22,650 nucleotides of DNA from positions 86,232-108,881 of IMG/VR virus record IMGVR_UViG_3300048924_000203. The stretch is one strand, 5' to 3'. This document shows, piece after piece, positions 16,716-22,650 of this stretch. Position 1 is the first letter of the stretch. The number at the start of each line of letters is the position of its first letter. The position numbers and the translations under genes are program-made. Under the pieces are notes generated by a model. That model made no database searches. It had not been told where the DNA came from and saw nothing but the letters and a program-made list of their open reading frames with translations. Source of the DNA: a virus.

Positions 16716-16841
16716 ATGCGCCAGACGATAACCGCCATAGCCGCCGGGACGGTCCTCGGCCTGGTGCTGTTCGCAGGCATGGGACTGGTGTTCATGAAGT
16801 GGGGCGCCGACCCCGCCAAAGACCCGCTGGTGCCGTGGTGA
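16716..16841 (+). CDS. 41-residue membrane protein
   Basis: A short ORF from ATG 16716 encodes one predicted membrane helix (about residues 5-26, TAIAAGTVLGLVLFAGMGLV) and a short polar tail ending in DPLVPW. The preceding residues include Arg2, so the N-terminus probably faces the cytoplasm. It fills the gap between chaperone and next gene and its stop overlaps that gene by four bases (GTGA), which supports it being real. There is no usable Shine-Dalgarno; the TACCGT box upstream could give a leaderless start. The function is unknown; a minor lysis or membrane role is possible because the lysis cassette follows. Confidence 0.6.
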   Translation: MRQTITAIAAGTVLGLVLFAGMGLVFMKWGADPAKDPLVPW

Positions 16842-17140
16842 GCCGCATGTACGTCCTGATGTCCGGCAACACGCCGCTGTCGGTGGCGGAGCGCCGCGAA
16901 CGGCTGTGTGAGCGGATGGCGGACTTCAAGGCAGAGGTCCAGTCGCACATGGAAATCGTGGAAGTCGAGGTACTTGGAATGTACGTGCCGAAGATCATGG
17001 ACCGGCTGATCGACCGAATCGCTGAGCGCGTCGCGCAGGAAGTCGCCAAGACGCTACCCGAGATCGGCGAGCACGTGGCCCAGGCCATCGTCGCGGAAGT
17101 ACTCGGCCGGCTGCCGTTCGGATCGGCGTTCAAGCGATGA
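16838..17140 (+). CDS. Hypothetical amphipathic helical protein
   Basis: Encodes 100 residues from GTG 16838 (overlapping the previous stop); ATG 16847 would give 97. It is almost wholly helical by composition: LSVAERRERLCERMADFKAE, then MDRLIDRIAERVAQEVAKTL and a further amphipathic stretch, with charges spaced to suggest an oligomer or coiled coil. No membrane helix or enzyme motif is visible. It overlaps lysin A by four bases (ATGA) and so is probably co-translated with it. I do not recognise the family. Confidence 0.75.
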   Translation: MSRMYVLMSGNTPLSVAERRERLCERMADFKAEVQSHMEIVEVEVLGMYVPKIMDRLIDRIAERVAQEVAKTLPEIGEHVAQAIVAEVLGRLPFGSAFKR

Positions 17141-18702
17141 CCGAGAAGCTGTTGCCCTACGACCGTGCCGTGGTTGCGCAGGAGACGGGGTACTGGTGCG
17201 GGCCCGCCGCGACGCAGGTGGTGCTGAACTCCCGCGGCATCGTTCTCAGTGAGGCCGAGTTGGCCCGTCAGATCGGCACGACTGTCAACGGCACTGACTA
17301 CGTCGGCTTGATCGAACGGGTGCTGGACAACATCACCCCAGACGCCCGGTACACCTCGGTGTATATCGAGAACGACCCGCCGAGCCAGGCACAGAAAGAT
17401 GTGCTCTGGCGCAACATTGTTCGTTCAATCGACGCTGGCTACGGCGTGGTGATGAACTGGGTGGCGCCTCCGTCGAACTACCCGCGCGGCGTGAAGGGGA
17501 GTACCAGCCCGGCGTACGGCGGCGGCACGGTCTTCCACTACGTCGCCTGCATGGGCTACGACGACGAGGCACGTGCGCTGTGGATCGCCGACAGTGGATT
17601 CCGGCCGTTCGGCTACTGGATCAGCTTCGACCAGGCAGCGTCGCTGATCCCACCGAAGGGCTACTGCTACGCCGACATGATCGGCGTCGAACCGCCCACC
17701 GCCGACCTGCAGGCGGTGCAGGTGTTCGCGCAGTTGATGTCGCCGACGGCGCTGACCACCGATCGGCTCGTCGAACTGCTACCGGCTTACAGCCAGTGCC
17801 TGGCCGAGTGCGACTGCACCACCGCACCGCGGATCGCGATGCACGGCGCGCAGATTGGCCACGAATCGGTCGGCCTGCGGTACATGTTCGAGTTGTGGGG
17901 CCCGACTGCTGATCAGGCCGGCTACGAAGGCCGGATCGACCTCGGGAACACCCAGCCGGGCGACGGGTACCGCTTCCGTGGCCGCGGCCCGATACAGGTG
18001 ACCGGCCGGAGCAACTACACCGACCTTTCCGGGTGGGCCTACAGCGAGGGCCTCGTGCCGTCGCCAACGTTCTTCGTTGACGACCCCGACCAGTTAGCCA
18101 GCGACACATACGGATTCATCGGCGTCACCTGGTACTGGACCACTCAGCGACCGATGAACGACGCCGCCGATGCCCGCGACATCGTCCGAGCAACCCAGTA
18201 CATCAACGGCGGCCAGAACGGCATCGACGACCGCCGAAACCGATACAACCACGCCCTCTCGTTGGGCGACCAACTGCTGCAACTACTCGATCAGGGAGAC
18301 GAACTCATGGGCGTGAACGTGGAGCGGCTCAACCAGGCCGTCGACAAGATTCTCGGCGGCGGCACGATGCCCGCGCAGTGGCCATCGCGCGGAATGTTCG
18401 GCCCCGCAGCCGAACCCGCCAGCGGAGTCGACGACACCATCGGGATGCTGCTCAACACCGACGGCAACACGTGGAACATCGTGATGATCGTCGGCGCGCT
18501 TCTCGGCGTGGAACGCGACGTGCAGGCCATCAAGGACAACGCCGCCGGAAAGTTCCCAGCGGGGAGCTACGTCGCCGGCAACGAGTGGCTGCGGAAGCGA
18601 GCACAGGAGTTCGCGCAGAAGCTGCTGCCGCTGTGCGGGCTGCTGACCGCCGACGCGCTGAAGCCGAGCCAGGACATCACCGTCCACAACACGGGCGCAT
18701 AA
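17137..18702 (+). CDS. lysA: Endolysin LysA: C39-like peptidase plus GH19 domain
   Basis: Encodes 521 residues. Residues 8-185 resemble a C39-type cysteine peptidase: Gln15 and Cys21 in GYWCGPAAT, His134 in GTVFHYVACMGYDD and Asp152 in IADSG give the expected order for oxyanion Gln, nucleophile and His/Asp. Residues about 195-385 resemble a GH19 (chitinase/lysozyme-like) muramidase, with Glu243 in GHES as the likely acid and the conserved YRFRGRGPIQVTGR segment. The remaining 135 residues (GVNVERLNQAVDKILGGG onward) form a C-terminal domain, probably for wall attachment. It cuts both the peptide and glycan parts of peptidoglycan at the end of the lytic cycle. No signal peptide is present, so export depends on the holin, as is usual for such lysins. 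Confidence 0.93.
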   Translation: MTEKLLPYDRAVVAQETGYWCGPAATQVVLNSRGIVLSEAELARQIGTTVNGTDYVGLIERVLDNITPDARYTSVYIENDPPSQAQKDVLWRNIVRSIDAGYGVVMNWVAPPSNYPRGVKGSTSPAYGGGTVFHYVACMGYDDEARALWIADSGFRPFGYWISFDQAASLIPPKGYCYADMIGVEPPTADLQAVQVFAQLMSPTALTTDRLVELLPAYSQCLAECDCTTAPRIAMHGAQIGHESVGLRYMFELWGPTADQAGYEGRIDLGNTQPGDGYRFRGRGPIQVTGRSNYTDLSGWAYSEGLVPSPTFFVDDPDQLASDTYGFIGVTWYWTTQRPMNDAADARDIVRATQYINGGQNGIDDRRNRYNHALSLGDQLLQLLDQGDELMGVNVERLNQAVDKILGGGTMPAQWPSRGMFGPAAEPASGVDDTIGMLLNTDGNTWNIVMIVGALLGVERDVQAIKDNAAGKFPAGSYVAGNEWLRKRAQEFAQKLLPLCGLLTADALKPSQDITVHNTGA

Positions 18703-18705
18703 CCG

Positions 18706-19512
18706 ATGTCGCGCCACCTCGCCGTGGTGTTCCGCGGCACCGGCGGCATCGTCGGCCAGGACTACGTCAGCCGCGTCTGCCAAGGCGCGGGCGATCTCGT
18801 CGAAGAGTTCAACCCGCGCTGGCCCGCGACGATGGGTGGACTCCCAGTCGGCGCGGCCGGGAGCATCAGCGACAAGTCGATGCAGCATTCTGTCGCAATC
18901 GCTTTCGCTGACGCGCAGCAGTTGATCGATGCGAAGCTCGCGCTCGAACCGGACCGCGGCATCGTCGTCGGCGGCTACTCCGCTGGCGCCGTCGTGGCCT
19001 CGAAGGTGCGCGAGTGGGTGCTTCAGAAGTACCCGCGGAACTACGTGTGTTCGTTCAGTCTGGGTGATCCGACCCGGCCCGCCGGCGGCGCGTTCTACGC
19101 CGGCACCCCAGCCCCGGGCCGCGGCATCAGCTCGTGGCGGTTCGGCAACGTCTACGACTGGCGGCACTGCTGGCTGGCCAACCCGGGCGACATGTACACC
19201 TCGGTGCCGGACAACCACACCGGCGACATCATGCAGGACGTCTACGACATGGTCACGCGGTTCGAGCTCACCGATCCGATCGGCACCGCGAAGGCGATCG
19301 CGCAGAAGGTTCCCGAGATGGTGACCGGTGCCCTCACCGACCCGATCGCGGCGTTCCAGGCGATCAGCATCGCGACCGGATTCGTCGCGACCAACCCGCC
19401 GACGCTGCCGCACATCACCTACGAGTTCGCCGAAGTGTGGCCCGGCCAGACGTACCTAGGCCTGGCGACCCAACATGTCCGTGATTGGTCCAGCCGCGCT
19501 ATGGCGGCCTAG
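18706..19512 (+). CDS. lysB: Lysin B, mycolyl-arabinogalactan esterase
   Basis: Encodes 268 residues and starts three bases after lysA. It has an alpha/beta-hydrolase core with the nucleophile Ser92 in GGYSAG; Asp162 in NPGDMYT and His236 in LPHITYEF complete the probable triad, at spacings close to those of the well-studied D29 enzyme (Ser82, Asp166, His240). LysB cleaves the ester between mycolic acids and arabinogalactan and so frees the outer membrane of mycolate-bearing hosts. Its presence is the best sign that the host makes mycolic acids. No signal peptide is visible. Function is well supported; details of specificity are not. Confidence 0.95.
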   Translation: MSRHLAVVFRGTGGIVGQDYVSRVCQGAGDLVEEFNPRWPATMGGLPVGAAGSISDKSMQHSVAIAFADAQQLIDAKLALEPDRGIVVGGYSAGAVVASKVREWVLQKYPRNYVCSFSLGDPTRPAGGAFYAGTPAPGRGISSWRFGNVYDWRHCWLANPGDMYTSVPDNHTGDIMQDVYDMVTRFELTDPIGTAKAIAQKVPEMVTGALTDPIAAFQAISIATGFVATNPPTLPHITYEFAEVWPGQTYLGLATQHVRDWSSRAMAA

Positions 19513-19525
19513 GGAAAGGCACCTG

Positions 19526-19759
19526 ATGTTCACTCGTAAATGGTTCAAGGATGCCGCCGACCGCGTCGGATCCACCGCGCTGTTCGCGTTCCTAGGATAT
19601 CTGCTGTCGCTCGACCACTTCGACTTGTGGGCCGTCAACTGGAAGGCTGCCATCAACGCGACCGTCATCGCTGCCGTCGGCTCGCTGCTCAAGGCACTCG
19701 TTGTCGGTAAGGCCCCGATCGGAACGCCTGACTCTGCGACACCGGTCGATCTTCGATGA
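19526..19759 (+). CDS. Holin, r1t-like
   Basis: Encodes 77 residues from ATG 19526, with AAAGG about 6 bases upstream. A charged N-terminus (MFTRKWFKDAADR) precedes a helix (about 16-29), then the segment LDHFDLWAVNW and a second helix (about 41-60), followed by a polar tail. This is the layout of the r1t-type holins found in many actinophages, small two-helix proteins that puncture the cytoplasmic membrane at a set time and release LysA and LysB. It lies straight after lysB and overlaps the next membrane gene by four bases (ATGA). Confidence 0.86.
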   Translation: MFTRKWFKDAADRVGSTALFAFLGYLLSLDHFDLWAVNWKAAINATVIAAVGSLLKALVVGKAPIGTPDSATPVDLR

Positions 19760-20166
19760 TCGCCCGCCGCCGCGACTGGACCCCACGACTCGGCCACCGG
19801 TACCGACGCATCATCTCAATCCTGCTGGCTGCAACGCCTTTCGTCGCCGGTGCTGACTTCCTGATGGGAGAGCACGCAGAAACGTTGACCATCGTCGAAC
19901 GCACCCTCCCGACGGAGGTCTGGGGCGGTCTGCTGGTCCTAGCCGGCACGCTGGCCGCGCTCGGGTATTGGCTGCGCCTGCCTTGGGTATGCATCTTGGG
20001 ACTGCACCTGTCCGGGACACTGTTCGCCGCCCTGTCCGCCGGCATCGCGTGGGCCAGCATCGACGTTGAGGGTGGTTTCCGTGGCCCGTGGCTGTATCTG
20101 ATTGTGTCGCTAATGTCGTGGTTCGCAGCGTTGGGGTACGCAGACCAAGTTCAGGGGAAGTCGTGA
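19756..20166 (+). CDS. Four-helix membrane protein of the lysis cassette
   Basis: Encodes 136 residues. Four hydrophobic segments (about 18-35, 54-72, 76-99 and 110-128) follow a strongly basic N-terminus (MIARRRDW, then RLGHRYRR). A short polar stretch with several Glu and Thr lies between the first two helices. Actinophage lysis cassettes often carry such a second membrane protein that modifies or aids the holin; that role is inferred here. It overlaps both neighbours, with the next gene starting in its stop (GTGA). No enzymatic motif is present. Confidence 0.82.
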   Translation: MIARRRDWTPRLGHRYRRIISILLAATPFVAGADFLMGEHAETLTIVERTLPTEVWGGLLVLAGTLAALGYWLRLPWVCILGLHLSGTLFAALSAGIAWASIDVEGGFRGPWLYLIVSLMSWFAALGYADQVQGKS

Positions 20167-20600
20167 ATCAGCAAGCGCCCGATGGTATTCCGCCGCTGCT
20201 GTGGCTGGTGCTATTCCTCCTCGTAGGCCCTCCGGCACTGATGTCGAAAGCTGGTGCGAAGCTGCCAGGCTTTCTCGGCTGGGTCGGCCGTAAGTGGCAG
20301 GCCCGCAAAGATCTCACGCCAGAGGAACGGAAATCGTCAGCGTCGTACCGCGTTAGCCAGGCTGAAATCGCCCGTATGGCAGCCGATTACGCGCGAATCA
20401 GCGAGGACTACGAGGAAATGGTCGCTGCGAACGAGAAACGCGACAAGAAGATCGCGGTGCTCGAAGGCGAGATGACGAAGGAGAAGCGGATCCGTTGGGC
20501 CGCGATCGGCTATCTGCGGCAGGTGATCGATTCGCATCGGAAGCACGCACCGGAGTCCGCGATCCCCGACCCGCCTGAGCTGCTTGCTGACATTCTCTGA
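20163..20600 (+). CDS. Membrane-anchored coiled-coil protein (possible spanin-like role)
   Basis: Encodes 145 residues from GTG 20163. One N-terminal membrane helix (about 10-27) is followed by a basic stretch and then a long charged helix (about 62-122) with heptad-like spacing (IARMAADYARISEDYEEM, KKIAVLEGEMTKEKR), probably a coiled coil, and a Pro-rich end. This layout, a single helix plus a long coiled coil behind the holin, is like that of Rz-type spanins, but no lipoprotein partner is present and orientation is not certain. It may instead regulate the holin. It ends the late plus-strand operon. Confidence 0.8.
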   Translation: MNQQAPDGIPPLLWLVLFLLVGPPALMSKAGAKLPGFLGWVGRKWQARKDLTPEERKSSASYRVSQAEIARMAADYARISEDYEEMVAANEKRDKKIAVLEGEMTKEKRIRWAAIGYLRQVIDSHRKHAPESAIPDPPELLADIL

Positions 20601-20651
20601 TCTGTCACCCCGTCGGCGCCCGGGTCGACTCTCCCGGCCGGGGCGATCGCC

Positions 20652-20657
20652 TACAGT
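20652..20657 (+). promoter_or_regulatory. TACAGT -10-like box, leaderless layout
   Basis: TACAGT (TAnnnT) lies 8 bases before GTG 20666, so RNA could start at the codon itself. A TCGACT at 20625-20630 is a poor and too-distant -35. Upstream, CCGGG (20620-20624) could pair with CCCGG (20633-20637), a weak hairpin that may end the lysis operon. Confidence 0.45.
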
Positions 20658-20665
20658 GGCACCCC

Positions 20666-20833
20666 GTGACGGAACCTCATCGGCAGCAACGGCCGCGGAC
20701 TCGACCGCTAGCGGAGACGACGATGATTGTCCGGCCACACTGGTCGCTGATCCGCACCTTCGGTGACGACCAGCTCGCCGAAGCTGAGGCCTACGCCTCC
20801 GAGCATGGCTGCACCGTCGAAAAGCTGGGCTAG
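20666..20833 (+). CDS. Small hypothetical protein
   Basis: Encodes 55 residues from GTG 20666; a shorter form of 36 would begin at ATG 20723. The first 20 residues are basic and Pro/Thr-rich (RQQRPRTRPLAETT), then comes a compact part, HWSLIRTFGDDQLAEAEAYA, ending in EHGCTVEKLG. It lacks a ribosome binding site but has a leaderless-type box upstream, which points to its own promoter and perhaps expression in the lysogen. It is not an obvious excisionase, although its place near the integrase makes that worth testing. I do not recognise the family. Confidence 0.55.
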   Translation: MTEPHRQQRPRTRPLAETTMIVRPHWSLIRTFGDDQLAEAEAYASEHGCTVEKLG

Positions 20834-20857
20834 CAGAGAGCCGCTTCTCCGCGAGAA

Positions 20858-21166
20858 CTATGGGTAGATGTGGTACTGGGGTTGTCCGATCGGAACAACA
20901 GGCCACGGTTCCGCCGGGTTGACTGGCCAGCACTTGCCATAGGCGGGGGTGACGCCCGCGATCTGCCCGTACTGACCGAAGTACGGCTGCTGGTTGACGC
21001 TCACGCACCGGTCCCACGTTCCATCAGGGCGGGGCTGGCTGTCGCAGTACATCGCGCCTAGGGCGTTCGTTTCGCACCCGGCCGATGCCGGCGCCGCAGT
21101 GACGCCACCGAGAAGTCCCAACGCCACCGCGATAGCCGCCCCCATTCGCATCATGGACGGGAGCAT
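20858..21166 (-). CDS. Secreted Cys-rich protein of mycobacterial CDGP type
   Basis: On the minus strand, ATG at 21166 gives 102 residues; starts at 21154, 21151 and 21145 are alternatives, and a longer frame to 21274 would put 36 unlikely residues before the signal. A signal peptide (hydrophobic AAIAVALGLLGGVTAAP) ends at ASA, with cleavage probably before Gly-Cys. The mature part has four cysteines and the motif YCDSQPRPDGTWDRC, like the YCDGP-RPDGTW-RC pattern of small secreted mycobacterial proteins. It ends Pro-rich, in QPQYHIYP. It is opposed to both neighbours and therefore an independent unit, probably a cargo gene carried by the prophage next to the integrase. No function is known to me. 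Confidence 0.85.
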   Translation of the reverse strand: MLPSMMRMGAAIAVALGLLGGVTAAPASAGCETNALGAMYCDSQPRPDGTWDRCVSVNQQPYFGQYGQIAGVTPAYGKCWPVNPAEPWPVVPIGQPQYHIYP

Positions 21167-21186
21167 ACGACCACGCTCAGGGACCC

Positions 21187-21201
21187 GGCAGGAGAACTGC
21201 C
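21187..21201. promoter_or_regulatory. Inverted repeat between secreted protein and integrase genes
   Basis: GGCAG-GAGAA-CTGCC is a perfect 5-bp inverted repeat in the divergent region upstream of both genes, 20 bases before the start of the secreted protein. It could be an operator or a 5' leader hairpin. Supported by symmetry only. Confidence 0.3.
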
Positions 21202-21254
21202 AGTAAGTGCCCAGGAATGACGGATTCGTCTGGCCGCAAGCAAGACGGTTCGGA

Positions 21255-21260
21255 TACGGT
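21255..21260 (+). promoter_or_regulatory. TACGGT -10-like box, leaderless layout for integrase
   Basis: TACGGT (TAnnnT) sits 7 bases before GTG 21268, so the integrase message could begin at this codon. It lies inside the longer reading from ATG 21217, so both cannot be used by the same RNA. No clear -35 is seen. Confidence 0.45.
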
Positions 21261-21267
21261 GCGATTC

Positions 21268-22437
21268 GTGCCACGACAGCGGATGAAGCCTGGCGAGTAC
21301 GGGAAGATCACCACGAAGACCCTCAGCCCGAATCTCGTCGAGGCCCGGACGTACGTCCGGGACGATGACGGGCGGCGCCGCCAGGTCCGTCGCACGGGTC
21401 GTTCAGCTGAGGCCGCCGAGCGGACCCTCAAGCAGCACTTGAAGGCCCGGACGACGCCCGTCGAAGGCCAGTTGGTCACCGAGGTGACGACGCTCTCGGA
21501 GCTGTTCGAGATCTGGATCAAGGTCAAGGTTGCCGAGGATGACCTGAAAGCGCAGTCCGTCGGCACCTACACGCAGGCTTGGACCGCGTACGGGGACCGT
21601 CAGCTCGGGCAGTTGCGGATCAACGAGCTGCAGACCGCGAAAGCCGACCGGTATCTGAAGTCCATGACTGCGCGGTCGGGCGCCCTGACGTTGCGCAAGG
21701 TGCTCAAGGGCATGTACGCGCTGGCTGTCCGGTACGGGGTCGTCCAGATCAACCCGATCGAGGGTGCGCGGCCGGCCTCGGCCAAGAAGAAGCCTCCGGT
21801 CCCGATGGTGACGCCTGAGATTTATACGGAGGTCGTGGCGCACATCAAGGCGTACACGGCCGCGACGAAATCGGGGCCGCCCCGCGGCCGTTACCTACTG
21901 CCGTTCGTCGAGCTGCTCGCCGCCACCGGTGGTCGAACCAACGAGGTGCTGGCCGCGTTGTGGGAAGAGGTCGATCTGCTCGCTGATGCCAAGTCCCTGA
22001 CGATCTCCGGCACGTTGCTGGACTACGGGGCGGTGAAGGGGGAGGCGCCGACCCGGCAGGAGGAGCGGAAGAGTGGCGGCGCGGATCTCACGGTGCTGCT
22101 TCCGCCGACGGCAGTGGAATCGTTGGCGACCCTGTTCGGCATCACCGGCCCGACAGGCTTGGTGTTCAAGAACCGGGCCGGCGGTCAGATGTCCGCACAC
22201 AACATGCGGCGGGCGTTGCGCGCCGCGCTACCGGAACACCTGAAGTGGGTGCAGCCGAAGTCTTTTCGGAAGGCCACGGGCACGGTGGTGCGCGACGAGT
22301 TGGGCATCGAGGCGGCGCAGCAGCAGCTCGGGCATGCCCGGTTGTCGACGACGGAGAACAACTACGTGAAGCCGAAGACGGTCGGTCCGGATGCGCGCGC
22401 GGCGTTGGAGCAGTTCATGGGTGCTAAGCGAAAGTGA
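21268..22437 (+). CDS. int: Phage integrase, tyrosine recombinase
   Basis: Encodes 389 residues from GTG 21268. ATG 21217 would add 17 residues, but its AGGA touches the ATG, whereas 21268 has a -10-like box and gives VPRQRMKPGEYGKIT, like the start of related actinophage integrases. An N-terminal arm-binding part (about 1-70) precedes a SAM-like core-binding domain (about 75-175) and the catalytic domain. Numbered from GTG 21268, catalytic residues are Arg223 (TGGRTNEV), Lys331 and Arg334 (PKSFRK, Lys in place of the usual His), His356 (LGHARLSTT) and Tyr366 (NNYV). It recombines phage attP with the bacterial attB, here the adjacent tRNA. All key residues are present, so the enzyme looks intact. 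An excisionase is not seen. Confidence 0.95.
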   Translation: MPRQRMKPGEYGKITTKTLSPNLVEARTYVRDDDGRRRQVRRTGRSAEAAERTLKQHLKARTTPVEGQLVTEVTTLSELFEIWIKVKVAEDDLKAQSVGTYTQAWTAYGDRQLGQLRINELQTAKADRYLKSMTARSGALTLRKVLKGMYALAVRYGVVQINPIEGARPASAKKKPPVPMVTPEIYTEVVAHIKAYTAATKSGPPRGRYLLPFVELLAATGGRTNEVLAALWEEVDLLADAKSLTISGTLLDYGAVKGEAPTRQEERKSGGADLTVLLPPTAVESLATLFGITGPTGLVFKNRAGGQMSAHNMRRALRAALPEHLKWVQPKSFRKATGTVVRDELGIEAAQQQLGHARLSTTENNYVKPKTVGPDARAALEQFMGAKRK

Positions 22438-22464
22438 CCGGCGAAAGTAACCGGAAAGTAGTCG
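22428..22464 (+). repeat. Short direct repeats at end of integrase gene
   Basis: GCGAAAGTGACCG (22428-22440) and GCGAAAGTAACCG (22441-22453) are adjacent and differ at one base; a third, shorter version GAAAGTAGTCG follows (22454-22464). An inverted copy, CACTTTCGC, lies at 22485-22493. Short repeats next to an att core are what integrase arm-binding sites look like; this is inference. Confidence 0.5.
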
Positions 22465-22492
22465 AAAATACCCTCGGCGGGTATCACTTTCG
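22463..22492. terminator. Bidirectional terminator between integrase and tRNA
   Basis: ATACCC-TCGGC-GGGTAT (22468-22484) is a perfect 6-bp stem, extended by CGAAA (22463-22467) pairing with TTTCG (22488-22492) across a 3-base bulge. On the minus strand the stem runs into TTTTC, giving a weak T-run after the tRNA. On the plus strand it would stop integrase transcripts. A second hairpin, GCCGA/TCGGC, lies at 22501-22516. Confidence 0.5.
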
Positions 22493-22523
22493 CGAGTTAC
22501 GCCGATGTGCTTCGGCTGGTAGA

Positions 22524-22566
22524 TGGTGCCCTCGGTGAGATTCGAACTCACACTGCACGGGTTTTG
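22524..22566. other. Probable attachment site (attR), 3' part of tRNA
   Basis: Tyrosine integrases often use the 3' half of a tRNA gene as the attachment core, and phage DNA supplies an identical copy so the tRNA stays whole. Here the integrase ends 87 bases from the tRNA 3' end and points at it, which fits. The other junction and the exact core lie outside the window, so the limits given (anticodon to CCA) are only the likely zone. Confidence 0.5.
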
Positions 22567-22600
22567 AATCCGTTTCCTCTGCCAGTTGGGATACGAGGGC
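22527..22600 (-). tRNA. tRNA-Leu (anticodon CAA)
   Basis: Read on the minus strand, the gene runs from 22600 to 22527 (74 bases), with CCA encoded at 22526-22524. Acceptor arms GCCCTCG and CGAGGGC pair perfectly; the T arm GTGAG-TTCGAAT-CTCAC is standard; the anticodon loop TTCAAAA gives CAA, which reads the Leu codon UUG. Two oddities: the variable region is only about 5 bases (GCAGT), while leucine tRNAs usually have a long arm, and the anticodon stem has an A-C mismatch next to the loop. It may be normal for this lineage or reflect a join with phage DNA. Confidence 0.88.
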
Positions 22601-22631
22601 GTCGCACCGGTTGTTTGGGTGGCGGTGTACC

Positions 22632-22637
22632 ACCATA
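22632..22637 (-). promoter_or_regulatory. Possible -10 box of the tRNA gene
   Basis: On the minus strand this reads TATGGT (TAnnnT), 31 bases before the tRNA 5' end. Its -35 would fall beyond the window edge, so it cannot be confirmed. Confidence 0.3.
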
Positions 22638-22650
22638 GTTGATGTGATTC

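Noticed and set aside
18283-19413. Minus-strand ORF of 376 codons opposite lysA and lysB
   Set aside because: The plus strand encodes enzymes with intact catalytic residues; the antisense frame has no motif or start signal.
21217-21267. ATG 21217 as the integrase start
   Set aside because: AGGA directly touches the ATG, so it cannot serve as a ribosome binding site, and the added 17 residues do not resemble an integrase N-terminus. It remains possible.
22428-22493. Short GCGAAAGT repeats, considered as a CRISPR array
   Set aside because: The units are adjacent with no spacers and are too short; integrase arm sites or terminator structure explain them better.

Overview
The window looks like the right-hand end of an integrated siphophage (a prophage) in a high-GC, mycolic-acid-bearing actinobacterium, most likely Mycobacterium/Mycolicibacterium or a close relative such as Gordonia. 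The reasons are the GC-rich coding bias, frequent GTG starts and ATGA/GTGA gene junctions, a tail module with a giant tape measure, a LysA/LysB lysis pair (LysB is an esterase of the mycolyl-arabinogalactan type), a small secreted Cys-rich protein of a kind I associate with mycobacteria, and a tyrosine integrase ending beside a tRNA gene. No capsid, terminase, replication or repressor genes are visible. They would lie to the left of base 1.

Layout. 4-453: a putative lipoprotein, possibly a cargo (moron) gene. 516-992: a tail-assembly-chaperone-like protein. 1028-7078: tape measure protein of 2016 residues with an embedded Cys/His peptidase-like segment. 7095-12152: tail-tip and minor tail proteins, including three adjacent genes that look like diverged copies of one another. 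12191-16009: fibre-like and minor tail proteins. 16021-16679: a second tail-assembly-chaperone module, with a -1 frameshift extension, in an unusual place. 16716-17140: two small unknown genes. 17137-20600: lysis cassette (two-domain LysA, LysB, r1t-like holin, a four-helix membrane protein and a membrane-anchored coiled-coil protein). 20666-20833: a small unknown gene with a leaderless-type promoter. 20858-21166, minus strand: a secreted Cys-rich protein. 21268-22437: tyrosine integrase. 22527-22600, minus strand: tRNA with anticodon CAA, whose 3' end is the likely attachment core. Only about 50 bases of presumed host DNA remain after it.

How the genes work together. The plus-strand genes from 516 to 20600 are nearly gapless and often overlap by 1-4 bases, which suggests one late operon for tail building and lysis. 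Near the integration site the pattern changes to isolated genes with TAnnnT boxes 7-8 bases before the start codon (a leaderless arrangement), which could be expressed in the lysogen. The integrase and tRNA converge on a hairpin that could stop transcription from both sides. No stretch above 300 bases lacks a gene.

The most unusual points are the two separated chaperone modules, the repeated leaderless promoter layout, the candidate cargo genes, and a tRNA of apparent leucine identity that lacks the long variable arm. Family names come from reading the translations by eye. No database search was run.
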